Positions 1 to 8,132 of a stretch of DNA of 16,365 nt are shown in pieces; the stretch's first letter is position 1; each line of letters opens with the position of its first letter. Source of the DNA: UBA4416 sp031539425 (lineage in GTDB: Bacteria > Bacteroidota > Bacteroidia > B-17B0 > Aurantibacillaceae). Under the pieces are notes generated by a model. The model searched no databases. It was given only the letters and a program-made list of their open reading frames with translations, and had not been told where the DNA came from. The translations under genes and the position numbers were made by a program. Location: contig JAVKLI010000067.1 of NCBI GenBank assembly GCA_031539425.1, positions 1 to 16,365 of the forward strand. Direction: 5' to 3'.

Positions 1-47
1 ATTTGACTTATTATGGGCTGTCCGCTAAAATTTTTACTTTTACTCAT
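1..47 (-). mobile_element. IS4-type transposase, N-terminal end only (runs off the left edge)
   Basis: Read on the minus strand, position 47 starts an ATG followed by 15 codons giving MSKSKNFSGQPIISQ before the window ends. The segment N-F-S-G-Q-P-I-x-x-Q resembles the N-terminus of IS4-family transposases common in Bacteroidota (the type with a DUF4372 N-terminal region, start of the form M-x-K-x-x-x-F-S-G-Q-P-I-F-x-Q). The presumed element end lies about 87 bp upstream of the start, near 133. Only 47 bases of the gene are visible, so the catalytic DDE residues cannot be checked and the family call rests on this short signature alone. Confidence 0.6.
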
Positions 48-134
48 TACTTAACTTTTGTCGTAAAAATTAAAGTAATAAAAAAAGGGAGATGGTAGAA
101 ATACCGCTCCCTTTTAAATTGTTTTATCGGACAC
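47..134 (-). mobile_element. Non-coding 5' end of the IS4-like element up to its presumed terminus
   Basis: This is the leader between the putative transposase start (47) and a TGTCCGATAAAA motif (minus strand, positions 122-133) that looks like an insertion-sequence terminal inverted repeat. The other end of the element is outside the window, so the terminal repeat cannot be paired and no target-site duplication can be tested. The stretch contains a strong hairpin, listed separately. The exact terminus (133 or 134) is inferred. Confidence 0.4.
78..115 (-). terminator. Strong intrinsic terminator inside the IS leader
   Basis: On the minus strand, GGGAG (plus 107-111) pairs with CTCCC (plus 87-91). 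GGTA/TACC (102-105 with 94-97) extends the stem past a small bulge, and TTTC forms the loop. The stem is preceded by A4 and followed by T7 on the minus strand, the layout of a rho-independent terminator. It lies upstream of the transposase start, so it would stop transcription entering the element from outside. On the plus strand the same hairpin is followed by only TTTT, then a broken T run. Confidence 0.65.
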
Positions 135-247
135 TAATAATTAAAATTAAAATATAAAAACAAAACTGGTTTTGTACTTCATGGGTAAAAAATAATAAGT
201 TATATTTTTTATTTTATTCTATTTTTATAAGTTTATTATTTATTGGT

Positions 248-1717
248 ATGTCTGTTTCAGTTGTTTTAATTTGCATTGTAGTATATTTTTTAGTGTTATT
301 AACTATAGCAAAAATTACGAGCAAAAATAGTACTATAAATACTTATTTTTTAGGAAACAAATCATCTCCTTGGTTAGTTATAGCTATTGGAATGTTAGGA
401 GATTCATTAAGCGGTGTTACTTATATTTCAGTACCAGGTAAGGTCTATACCGATCAATTGTCGTACTTACAAATTGTAATAGGATACTTTTTTGGGTATA
501 TTTTTATTTCAAAAGTATTATTACCAATATATTATAAATTAAATGTAACTTCAATTTATACCTATTTAAGGTTTAGATTTGGCATAGAGGCTCAAAAAAC
601 AAGCGCCTTGTTTTTTATCATTTCAAGAGTATTGGGGGCTTCTGCGAGGTTGTACTTAGCAATGAAGGTAATTCAATTGGCTTTGTTTAATGCTATAGAT
701 ATTCCCTTTGAAATGAGTACAGCTATTATCATTTTATTAATACTAATTTATACTTATAAAGGTGGTATTAAAACATTAATTTGGACAGATTTATTCCAAT
801 CTATATTTTTAATCCTAGGGGTTGTATTTACCATCGTAGCTATCATAAATGAACTTCACATTAATATAACTGACATTGTAAATTTACATCATCATCAAGT
901 TTTTTATTTAGAATGGCAAAGCAAAAATTTTTTTTTAAAAGATTTTTTAGGTGGTGCATTTATTGCAATTGCTATGACTGGGTTAGACCAAAATATGATG
1001 CAAAAAAACTTAAGTTGTAAAACTTTAAAAGATGCTCAAAAAAATATGTTTTGGTTTAGCATCATAATGGTTATTGTAAATATATGTTTTGTAATACTTG
1101 GTTTATATGTCTTATATTTTTATCAATCACAAAATTTAAAGCTGCCTGTATCTCAAATTACACAAAAGGTAATAACAGATGCACTTTTGCCTAATTTAGT
1201 ATTTAACCATTTAGGACTATATGCCGGTATATTTTTTATTTGTGGGCTTATTGCTGCTACTTTTAGTAGCGCTGATAGCGTTTTAACTACCCTTACTACA
1301 TCTTTTTATATTGACATTTTAAATTTAAACGAGAAAAATTTAATCAATGAAAATAAAAAAAATAAAATTAGGCAATTGATTCACATCCTACTTGCAATAC
1401 TACTTTGGTTCATTATTTTAATATTCAATACTATTAATCAACTTTCAATAATAGATGTTGTTTTACTTATAGCTGCATACTCTTACGGGCCTTTGTTGGG
1501 ATTATTTTTATTTGGGTTGTACTCAAAAGCTAATTTAAACTCAAAATTGCTTCCACTTATCTGTTTAATTTCTCCATTTATAACCTATTTGGTAGTTAAT
1601 CTAGGCATTCACGAATTCACAATATATAGAGTAGGTAATGAACTTATAATAATAAATGCAAGTATTACTATAATTGGTTTATTGATAATAAGAAAAACTA
1701 ATGTAAATAAAACATAG
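248..1717 (+). CDS. Sodium:solute symporter (SSS family) permease
   Basis: The 489-aa product is very hydrophobic, with about 13 predicted membrane segments, the usual size and shape of the SSS family (PutP/SGLT fold). Family features visible are an early F-L-G-x-K/R segment after the first helix, a G-x-x-G-D-S-L-S-G-V-T stretch near residues 50-60, Y-T-Y-K-G-G-I-K-T-L-I-W-T-D near residues 168-181, and A-T-F-S-S-A-D-S around residues 337-344. The last corresponds to the helix that supplies serines to the Na2 sodium site. It therefore probably couples inward sodium flow to uptake of a small organic solute or ion. The substrate cannot be read from sequence. The ATG follows an A/T-rich leader with no Shine-Dalgarno sequence. 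It stands alone between an IS leader and a short orphan ORF, so context gives no substrate clue. Confidence 0.88.
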   Translation: MSVSVVLICIVVYFLVLLTIAKITSKNSTINTYFLGNKSSPWLVIAIGMLGDSLSGVTYISVPGKVYTDQLSYLQIVIGYFFGYIFISKVLLPIYYKLNVTSIYTYLRFRFGIEAQKTSALFFIISRVLGASARLYLAMKVIQLALFNAIDIPFEMSTAIIILLILIYTYKGGIKTLIWTDLFQSIFLILGVVFTIVAIINELHINITDIVNLHHHQVFYLEWQSKNFFLKDFLGGAFIAIAMTGLDQNMMQKNLSCKTLKDAQKNMFWFSIIMVIVNICFVILGLYVLYFYQSQNLKLPVSQITQKVITDALLPNLVFNHLGLYAGIFFICGLIAATFSSADSVLTTLTTSFYIDILNLNEKNLINENKKNKIRQLIHILLAILLWFIILIFNTINQLSIIDVVLLIAAYSYGPLLGLFLFGLYSKANLNSKLLPLICLISPFITYLVVNLGIHEFTIYRVGNELIIINASITIIGLLIIRKTNVNKT

Positions 1718-1793
1718 TTAAATAATCAACATCATTACACTGCAATCATCATATAAAAATATAATAAGAGTACATACACCGATCATTATTTAA

Positions 1794-2081
1794 ATGATGA
1801 CAGAAGTTTATAATGTTGAAATAAACAATAAAATAATGATTAAAGACACGTTTGATAAACCTTATAGAGAAGATGACTTGAAGCATAACCCTGAAGGTTT
1901 TTTATTAACCACAGTTGCATCACGTCATATGCTTTTGCACCTTCATTTATGTGCAGATGCAGGCGTTATAGTTTTAAATTATAAAGATAATCCTACGGGT
2001 ATTTTAACTCAAAACGAAAAATTACTGAAACAATTTGAAAACCAAAAGTGGAGATTAAAAATTAAAATATGCTTAAAGTAG
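1794..2081 (+). CDS. Hypothetical protein, 95 aa
   Basis: I do not recognise this small ORF. The product is soluble, without a signal peptide or membrane segment, and is mixed alpha/beta in appearance. A possibly structured core (residues about 35-70) carries H-M-L-L-H-L-H-L-C and a hydrophobic strand A-G-V-I-V-L-N-Y. The C-terminus is lysine-rich. Two adjacent ATG codons (1794 and 1797) could serve as start. It lies 76 bases after the symporter and about 140 bases before the CsgG operon, on the same strand but not tightly coupled to either. Codon use looks like its neighbours, which favours a real gene, but it could also be a fragment of a larger decayed one. Confidence 0.5.
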   Translation: MMTEVYNVEINNKIMIKDTFDKPYREDDLKHNPEGFLLTTVASRHMLLHLHLCADAGVIVLNYKDNPTGILTQNEKLLKQFENQKWRLKIKICLK

Positions 2082-2219
2082 CAGCCAAGTTCTATAATAT
2101 AGCCAACACCTATTGTTTTGTATCAAATTTACTCAATTTTACAGATCATCATTAAGCTAAAATAATTGTTAAAATACTTTAAAACTTAATATATTTACTG
2201 ACTTTAATTTAAGGCATTT

Positions 2220-3224
2220 ATGATTAAAAAATTAAAATATAATTTTATACAACTAATAGTATTTATTTTGTTGTTTACAAGTTGTAAACCATTTATTGAG
2301 GTTACATTAAAACGCCCTGTTGAATTAGCAGTTCATTCGAAGAAAAAAATAGCCATGAATGTCATTTTAAATGAAGAGGGTCAAACTGATGCTGAATCTC
2401 TTACATTAACTGATGAAATAACAGAAAAATTAGTTATGTCAAAATTATTTGAAATAGTAGATCGTCAAAACATTAATTCATACATGCAAGAGCACTCTTT
2501 AGGTCAATCAGGCTTAATTGATGAAAACTCAGGTTCTGCGTCTTTAGGTAAAATTTTTAGCACAGGTGTTATGATATTTGGAAGAATTCAAAGCAATTTA
2601 TATAAAGAAGAGGAATCTAGGAGCGAACCATACACAGATAGCAAAGGTGTAACTTGCGTAAAACATGTAAGAAAAGGTGTTTTAAATTACAAAGTAACGT
2701 TAAAATTAATTGATGTTGAAACGTCAAAAATTATAGCTGTAAAGTCTATAAACGGTTCAGCAGAAACTACTACTAATGGCGTAAATAAAAATGCTCCTAC
2801 CATTAATTTTATTAAACTCAAAAATGAAAGTAGACAAAAAGTAATTTCAAAATTTGTAAAATTAGTTAATAAAACTATGAAAGTAGCGCCTGTATATGAA
2901 GAGGTTAAGAAAAATATTTATTTTGCAAAAGATGCCAATCTCCCTGAATTATTTATCGCTTTAGAATTAATTAAATCTCAAAAAATTGATGAATCAATAA
3001 AATTACTTGAAACGTCTGCCAATAGAACCGACTTAAATAGTTCTGTAAAAGCAAAAGCTATTTATAATTATGGTGCTATGTTAGAAGTAAAAGGTAACTA
3101 CACTGAAGCCATTGAAACATATCAGGACGCTATTAAACTTGATAATCAAAATATGTTTTATAAAGAAGCATTAAAATCTGCTAGAAAAGAGAAATATTAT
3201 GAAGATAAATATTCTGAAGATTAA
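2220..3224 (+). CDS. CsgG-domain lipoprotein with C-terminal TPR (first tandem copy)
   Basis: The 334-aa protein has a lipoprotein signal peptide ending in the lipobox L-F-T-S-C (Cys22), so it is expected to be exported and lipidated, probably at the outer membrane. A CsgG-type domain follows: K-K-I-A near residue 42, then a DNA-independent fold with the family hallmark L-F-E-I-V-D-R-Q-N-I near residues 76-85 and G-V-M-I-F-G-R-I near 116-123. From about residue 235 to the end there are helical repeats, including a TPR-like A-K-A-I-Y-N-Y-G-x-M-L-E / Y-T-E-A-I-E-T-Y pair. CsgG proteins form oligomeric outer-membrane or periplasmic assemblies. No csgA/B/E/F curli genes are present, so a curli role is not supported. 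It is followed after 34 bases by a paralogue. Confidence 0.85.
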   Translation: MIKKLKYNFIQLIVFILLFTSCKPFIEVTLKRPVELAVHSKKKIAMNVILNEEGQTDAESLTLTDEITEKLVMSKLFEIVDRQNINSYMQEHSLGQSGLIDENSGSASLGKIFSTGVMIFGRIQSNLYKEEESRSEPYTDSKGVTCVKHVRKGVLNYKVTLKLIDVETSKIIAVKSINGSAETTTNGVNKNAPTINFIKLKNESRQKVISKFVKLVNKTMKVAPVYEEVKKNIYFAKDANLPELFIALELIKSQKIDESIKLLETSANRTDLNSSVKAKAIYNYGAMLEVKGNYTEAIETYQDAIKLDNQNMFYKEALKSARKEKYYEDKYSED

Positions 3225-3258
3225 AATTAAATCAACGCTTACTAATACGATAAATAAT

Positions 3259-4263
3259 ATGAAACAAATTAGTTATTATTTTTATTTACCATTAATTTCT
3301 ATATTAATTAACGCATGCACCCCTTCAATAGTTGTAAAATTAAAAAGACCAGCCGAAGTTAACTTAAAAAGGTATAAAAAAATAGCTGTAAATGCTATTG
3401 CTGGTCAATATGAGCCAAATGAACCAGAAGCGTTAAATCTTACAGACGATATTACAGTAAATTTAGTTGAATCTCAACTATTTGAAATTGTTGATCGTCA
3501 AAATATCAATACCATTATGCAAGAGCAAAATTTAGGTCAATCAGGAGTTGTTGATGAAACCTCTGCAGTTGCTATTGGTAAGGTAATTGGGCCTGCTGCG
3601 ATGATATTTGGGAGAATTCAAAATAATAATTATAAAGAAGATGTAACAAAGGGCGATTCGTATGTTGATCAAAAAGGAATGACACAAACAAGATATGTTA
3701 GAAGGGGTAATTTAACCTACGGTGTAAATTTAAAATTAATTGATATAGAAACTTCTAAAATTATAGCTATAAAATCTATAGATGGTTCATCGAGTACCAG
3801 TCAAACTGGTTCAAGCTACTACAGTGTGCCATCAATTAATCAAGATCAGTTAAGAAATCAATGCCGAAGTAAAGTAGTTGAGAAGTTTATGAAAATGGTA
3901 GCACCTTATATAGTATCAAAAACGATATTTTTTGAAAAAGACGGCAAATTACCTGAGCTTACTCAAGCATTAAATTTAATTAAAATACAAGAGTGGGATG
4001 AGGCTATCAAAGTATTAGAAGAATGTTCGCATAAAATGGATTTAGAACCAAAAGTAAAAGCCAAAGCAATATACAATTACGGGGCAATATTAGAGGCAAA
4101 AGAAAGATATGAAGAGGCCTTAAATCTTTATAAAGAAGCAATGAAATTAGGCCCAACTAATAAAAAAATAATTAGAGCTATTGCGTCGGCTAAAGAAGAA
4201 AAATTTTTGCACGATAAGTTATTAGAACAAGAAAAGAGCGAACTAGAACCTGTAAAAAATTAG
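3259..4263 (+). CDS. CsgG-domain lipoprotein with C-terminal TPR (second tandem copy)
   Basis: This is a paralogue of the preceding gene. Both share K-L/T-K-R-P-A/V-E after the cysteine, L-F-E-I-V-D-R-Q-N-I-N, M-I-F-G-R-I-Q, L-K-L-I-D-x-E-T-S-K-I-I-A and the C-terminal K-A-K-A-I-Y-N-Y-G TPR stretch. An upstream ATG at 3199 would overlap the previous gene and put 20 charged residues ahead of the signal peptide. The ATG at 3259 gives a clean lipoprotein signal with lipobox I-N-A-C (Cys20) and a protein of 334 aa, exactly the length of the first copy, so 3259 is preferred. Two diverged copies in tandem suggest a hetero-oligomeric envelope assembly together with the LPP20-like protein that follows 12 bases later. 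Confidence 0.86.
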   Translation: MKQISYYFYLPLISILINACTPSIVVKLKRPAEVNLKRYKKIAVNAIAGQYEPNEPEALNLTDDITVNLVESQLFEIVDRQNINTIMQEQNLGQSGVVDETSAVAIGKVIGPAAMIFGRIQNNNYKEDVTKGDSYVDQKGMTQTRYVRRGNLTYGVNLKLIDIETSKIIAIKSIDGSSSTSQTGSSYYSVPSINQDQLRNQCRSKVVEKFMKMVAPYIVSKTIFFEKDGKLPELTQALNLIKIQEWDEAIKVLEECSHKMDLEPKVKAKAIYNYGAILEAKERYEEALNLYKEAMKLGPTNKKIIRAIASAKEEKFLHDKLLEQEKSELEPVKN

Positions 4264-4275
4264 AATTAAAATATT

Positions 4276-5619
4276 TTGTTTTACAAGATTTTTGTGTTTT
4301 TTTTAATTAGTCATTTTGCTGCAAGCCAGCAATCTGTTCCCCAATGGGTTGATGGCAAAATTAGAAAATCAAGTTTTGGTTCATATTATTATTTAAGTGG
4401 TTACTCTTACTCTAATAAGAACCCAAGTGAAACAGAATATGATTTATTAAAACGCCTTACAGGAAATGCCAAACAAGAACTAATTGAAAGCATTGCTGTT
4501 ACAATAAAAGGAGAAACCACCTTAAAAACAGAAAGTACTAAAAATGCGTTTAATCAAAAATTAAGCCAAGAAGTATCAGCTATAGCTGAAGCAGAAATTT
4601 ATGGGTTGATAGTAGAAACCTACTATAACAAAGTAAGCAAAACAGGCTATGCTTTTGCCTATGTAAATAAAAAAGAATTACGAAATTATTTTGCAGCACA
4701 ATTTAATGCTCAAACTTCCGCATTAAAGTCAGGTATAAGCGATGATTCCTTAAATTTAAAATCAGAATTTAAATTATATACAAAAAACATAGTCAGCCAT
4801 CTTACATTGGTTTATGCTATCAAAAAATCACATCAAATTTTAGCATTATTAAGTACTGCACTTGATCCTGCACCAAGTATAGATGATGTAAATAAAATAG
4901 AAGTTAATTTATCAACTAATCTCAATAACGCTTTTAAAAATATTTTAATCAAACCTATTGATACCATTATTAACCCAAGTTTAAAATCTGCGTTTGCATT
5001 TTCGTTAGGCATTAAAGTAACGTATAAATTAAAAAGCGAAGAAGGCTTACCATTAATCGTTTATTCTATAAATGATAACTTTAAAAATACAAACTTAACA
5101 ACAGATAAAAGTGGTTTGATAGTTGCCAATGTTAGCAATACCAATTTATATAGCCTTAATAAGCGTTTTAAAGCTATTGTCAATTTAGCCTCATTTTTAG
5201 ATACAATCATTTTAAACCGTTATAAGTTTATTAGCATTCCGTTTATTGAATTTAACTTAAAGGTTAAAAAAACAACCATTTGTGTTACTAACGCAAACGA
5301 CTGTAGCGATGTAATAATAGCTAGTGTAAAAGAATTTTTTGCTCAAAACGGTTATTTATTTTCTACAAATACGGCAATTTCTAAGTACACTATTAATTTA
5401 AGTTGTAAAGATCGTTTTAAAAGAATGAATAATTTATACTTTGGTTATGCCGATGTATCCTTATCAATTATAGAAAATAGTTCAAATATTGAAATGTATC
5501 AAACCAAAGTAACCGATTGTAAAGGCGGCGGCGGAGATCCTGTTCAAGCTACCAATAAGGCTTATATTACCGCGTCTAAAAAAATAATAGAGGCGTTAAA
5601 ATCAATTCAATTAAAATAG
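4276..5619 (+). CDS. Exported LPP20-like protein, third gene of the CsgG operon
   Basis: This 447-aa protein begins with a Sec signal peptide (hydrophobic F-V-F-F-L-I-S, likely cleaved near A-A-S/Q-Q). Next comes a domain like the LPP20 family (about residues 20-135): P-x-W-V-D-G, a Y-x-x-G-Y segment, repeated A-x-Q/E-x-L-x-x-x-I, and Y-A-F-A-Y-V-N-K-K-E-L near residues 130-140. The C-terminal quarter (from about 335) forms another alpha/beta unit ending in a D-C-K-G-G-G-G-D segment. No ATG is available: the frame is closed by TAA at 4267-4269, leaving TTG at 4276 as the plausible start, which directly precedes the signal peptide. No lipobox is seen. LPP20 and CsgG-like proteins also co-occur in the FlgO/FlgP/FlgT system of Vibrio, but no flagellar genes are visible here. 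Confidence 0.72.
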   Translation: MFYKIFVFFLISHFAASQQSVPQWVDGKIRKSSFGSYYYLSGYSYSNKNPSETEYDLLKRLTGNAKQELIESIAVTIKGETTLKTESTKNAFNQKLSQEVSAIAEAEIYGLIVETYYNKVSKTGYAFAYVNKKELRNYFAAQFNAQTSALKSGISDDSLNLKSEFKLYTKNIVSHLTLVYAIKKSHQILALLSTALDPAPSIDDVNKIEVNLSTNLNNAFKNILIKPIDTIINPSLKSAFAFSLGIKVTYKLKSEEGLPLIVYSINDNFKNTNLTTDKSGLIVANVSNTNLYSLNKRFKAIVNLASFLDTIILNRYKFISIPFIEFNLKVKKTTICVTNANDCSDVIIASVKEFFAQNGYLFSTNTAISKYTINLSCKDRFKRMNNLYFGYADVSLSIIENSSNIEMYQTKVTDCKGGGGDPVQATNKAYITASKKIIEALKSIQLK

Positions 5620-5677
5620 CATTACAAAAAACTTAATATCAAATAAAGTTTAAATACACATTAATTAAATAATTACC

Positions 5678-6964
5678 ATGTTATTAAATAGAAATGAAGC
5701 CCCCGGATATAAAGAAATTTCCAATATTTATAAAGAAGATTTAATGTCTCAATATTTATCAAATGGTATTCCATTTTACAGTATTAGTGCTGGCACTCAA
5801 GATATTGTTAAAATTGAATTTGTATTTAAAGCCGGCTTGTACTATCAATCTAAACCATTAATTGCAGCTGCTGTAAATGATTTATTAGAGTGTGGTTCAA
5901 TTAATTATTCTGCTAACGAAATTTCAGATAACTTAGATTACTTAGGGTCTTTTGTTGAAAATCAAATAGGACCAGATTTATCAACTATTACACTTTTTTC
6001 ACTAAGTAAGCATGTTGAACAAAGCCTACACTATATCTGTGATTTTATTTTAAATCCTACGTTTCCAACCGATGAAATAAATATTTATTTATCTAATAAA
6101 AAACAGCGGTTTCAAATAAATTCTCAAAAAGTAAATGTTGTAGCACTTCGTCATTTTCCTAAAATTATGTTTGGAACATCACATCCATATACTTCAGTTC
6201 CTACTCAAATTAGTCAATTTGATGAAGTAACAAAAGAAGACATTATAGAGTTTTATAAAAAATATTATTGCCCTAATAATTGTATGATTGTTGCTTCTGG
6301 TAAAGTTTCAACTCATATTATTGAAACGTTAAATAATTTATTTACAAAACAAGTATGGAAACAAAACATACCCTCCACAACCCAAACAGCATTATATGTT
6401 CAAAATAAAGAGTTAAAGCATAAAATACACTTACCCGAAGCAATTCAAACTGCCATAAAAATTGGCAAACCTTTATTTAATCATAAACACAAAGATTTTT
6501 CACATTTTAAAGTATTAAATACAGTTTTAGGAGGCTATTTTGGATCACGTTTAATGTCAAACATTAGAGAAGATAAAGGCTATACCTATGGCATAAATAG
6601 CAGTTTAATAGCCTATGAGCATGGAGCATATTTTGAAATATCTACCGAAGTTGCTAAAAGAACAACGCAAAAAACCATAGAAGAAGTTTATAAAGAAATT
6701 AAATTATTGCAATCAAAAACGATTAGTTCTACTGAATTAAAAACCGTTAAAAATTACATGTTAAGTCAACTTTTGCGCATTATTGACGGACCATTTACAA
6801 CTTCTGATACATTTATATCCTATTGGAAAATAGGATTAAACCTAAGCTTTATAAATAATTACGCTAAACAAATTGAAAATACTTCAGATAAAGATATTAT
6901 GCGAATGGCTCAAGAATATTTGAAAATAGAGGAGCTTAATGAATTAAGGGTAGGAAACATTTAG
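5678..6964 (+). CDS. M16 family peptidase homologue lacking the zinc motif
   Basis: The 428-aa protein has the two-domain layout of M16B (mitochondrial-processing-peptidase-like) proteins: N-terminal domain to about residue 215, C-terminal domain after. In active members the first domain carries H-x-x-E-H. Here the equivalent position appears to be D-L-L-E-C (residues 68-72), so both zinc-ligand histidines are absent. The second domain keeps the conserved G-G-Y-F-G-S-R-L (285-292) and R-E-D-K-G-Y-T-Y (297-304), typical of the non-catalytic partner. In Bacteroidota, catalytic and non-catalytic M16 genes are usually adjacent, but no H-x-x-E-H partner is in this window. No signal peptide is evident, so it may be cytoplasmic. 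M23 is an alternative start. Confidence 0.85.
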   Translation: MLLNRNEAPGYKEISNIYKEDLMSQYLSNGIPFYSISAGTQDIVKIEFVFKAGLYYQSKPLIAAAVNDLLECGSINYSANEISDNLDYLGSFVENQIGPDLSTITLFSLSKHVEQSLHYICDFILNPTFPTDEINIYLSNKKQRFQINSQKVNVVALRHFPKIMFGTSHPYTSVPTQISQFDEVTKEDIIEFYKKYYCPNNCMIVASGKVSTHIIETLNNLFTKQVWKQNIPSTTQTALYVQNKELKHKIHLPEAIQTAIKIGKPLFNHKHKDFSHFKVLNTVLGGYFGSRLMSNIREDKGYTYGINSSLIAYEHGAYFEISTEVAKRTTQKTIEEVYKEIKLLQSKTISSTELKTVKNYMLSQLLRIIDGPFTTSDTFISYWKIGLNLSFINNYAKQIENTSDKDIMRMAQEYLKIEELNELRVGNI

Positions 6965-6971
6965 CATCACA

Positions 6972-8132
6972 ATGGGTTTAAAAATTTTTATTATTGGCCC
7001 AGCATACCCATTACGTGGCGGATTGGCCACTTTTGATGAACTTATGTGTAGTGCATTTATTAAAGCAGGTTATGATTGTAGTATTATATCATATTCAATG
7101 CTTTATCCAAATTTTTTATTCCCAGGTACATCTCAATATGAAAAACCTAACCCATTAAATCCTCCCTCCTACTCTTTCAAAATATATAATTTAATCAATA
7201 CCTTAAATCCAATTAGTTGGGTAAAGACTTATTTATTTATCAAAAAACAAAAAGCAGATTTTGTAGTATTTCGATTTTGGATTCCATTTTTATCACCTTC
7301 ACTTGGAACTATAGCGAGATTATTAAATAAATCAAAAATTGCAACGTTAGTTATTACAGATAATATCTATCCACACGAAAAAAGACTTGGTGATAAGGCG
7401 CTTGTTAAATATTTTATAAAAAACATTAAAGGTTTTATAACCATGAGTAATGCTGTAATGCAAGATTTAAATACAATTACAAATTTAAAAACTAAAATTC
7501 AACTATTACACCCTTTATATACCTCGTTTGGAGATAAAATTTCAAAACAAGAAGCTAGAGAAAAATTACAACTGATACAATCTGAACAAATTGTTTTATT
7601 TTTTGGAATAATTCGTCAATACAAAGGCTTAGATTTATTGATTGATGCGTTTAATAATTTAAAGCAACATACAAACATTAAACTTTTAGTTGTTGGTGAA
7701 TGTTATCATGATATAAATATTTATAAAAATCAAATTAAGCAACTTCAATTAGAACAAACTGTTACAATCATTGATAAATTTATTAGTACCGATGAGGTTA
7801 AATATTATTTTTCGGCAACAAATTTATTAGCATTACCCTACAAATCCGCAACACAAAGTGGTGTAACACAAATTGCTTTTCATTTTGAAACCCCTACTTT
7901 AGTTACAAATGTGGGCGGATTAAAAGAAGTGATTCCACATAATAAAGCAGGTTATGTAGTATCACCAAACTCAAAAGAAATTTCAGACGCTATTTTAGAT
8001 TATTTTCATAATAACAAAGAGTTAGAATTTATAAAAGAAATGCATAAAGAAAAACAAAAATATAGCTGGGATATTTTTGTAAATGAAGTTTTAAATCTCT
8101 ATTTTCAAGTAAAAAAGATAGATGATTTTTAA
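6972..8132 (+). CDS. Glycosyltransferase family 4 (GT-B fold)
   Basis: The 386-aa product has a GT-B layout. The N-terminal acceptor domain begins with a beta strand and glycine-rich turn G-P-A-Y-P-L-R-G-G-L-A (residues 9-19). The C-terminal nucleotide-sugar domain opens with L-F-F-G-I-I-R-Q-Y-K-G-L-D-L-L-I (around 209-225) and contains the donor-binding region S-G-V-T-Q-I-A-F-x-F-E-T-P followed by G-G-L-K-E-V-I (315-321). This is typical of GT4 enzymes that build surface polysaccharide or glycolipid. Donor and acceptor cannot be told. It starts 7 bases after the M16 gene, so the two are probably co-transcribed, though no functional link is evident. A start at this ATG puts the first strand of the fold at residue 3, as expected. 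Confidence 0.85.
   Translation: MGLKIFIIGPAYPLRGGLATFDELMCSAFIKAGYDCSIISYSMLYPNFLFPGTSQYEKPNPLNPPSYSFKIYNLINTLNPISWVKTYLFIKKQKADFVVFRFWIPFLSPSLGTIARLLNKSKIATLVITDNIYPHEKRLGDKALVKYFIKNIKGFITMSNAVMQDLNTITNLKTKIQLLHPLYTSFGDKISKQEAREKLQLIQSEQIVLFFGIIRQYKGLDLLIDAFNNLKQHTNIKLLVVGECYHDINIYKNQIKQLQLEQTVTIIDKFISTDEVKYYFSATNLLALPYKSATQSGVTQIAFHFETPTLVTNVGGLKEVIPHNKAGYVVSPNSKEISDAILDYFHNNKELEFIKEMHKEKQKYSWDIFVNEVLNLYFQVKKIDDF

Noticed and set aside
19..133. A 115-bp MITE bounded by TGTCCGCTAAAA and TTTTATCGGACA (11 of 12 bases match as an inverted repeat)
   Set aside because: The left arm lies inside the transposase start codons (coding F-S-G-Q), so the symmetry is more easily explained by the IS end on the right and coding sequence on the left. 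The match may be coincidence.
3199..3258. Upstream start of the second CsgG gene at 3199, overlapping the first gene
   Set aside because: It would place a charged extension before a good lipoprotein signal. The ATG at 3259 gives the same length as the paralogue.
2220..4263. Curli secretion system
   Set aside because: Only the CsgG fold is present. No CsgA/B repeats, CsgE or CsgF are seen, and the TPR tails are not part of classical CsgG.
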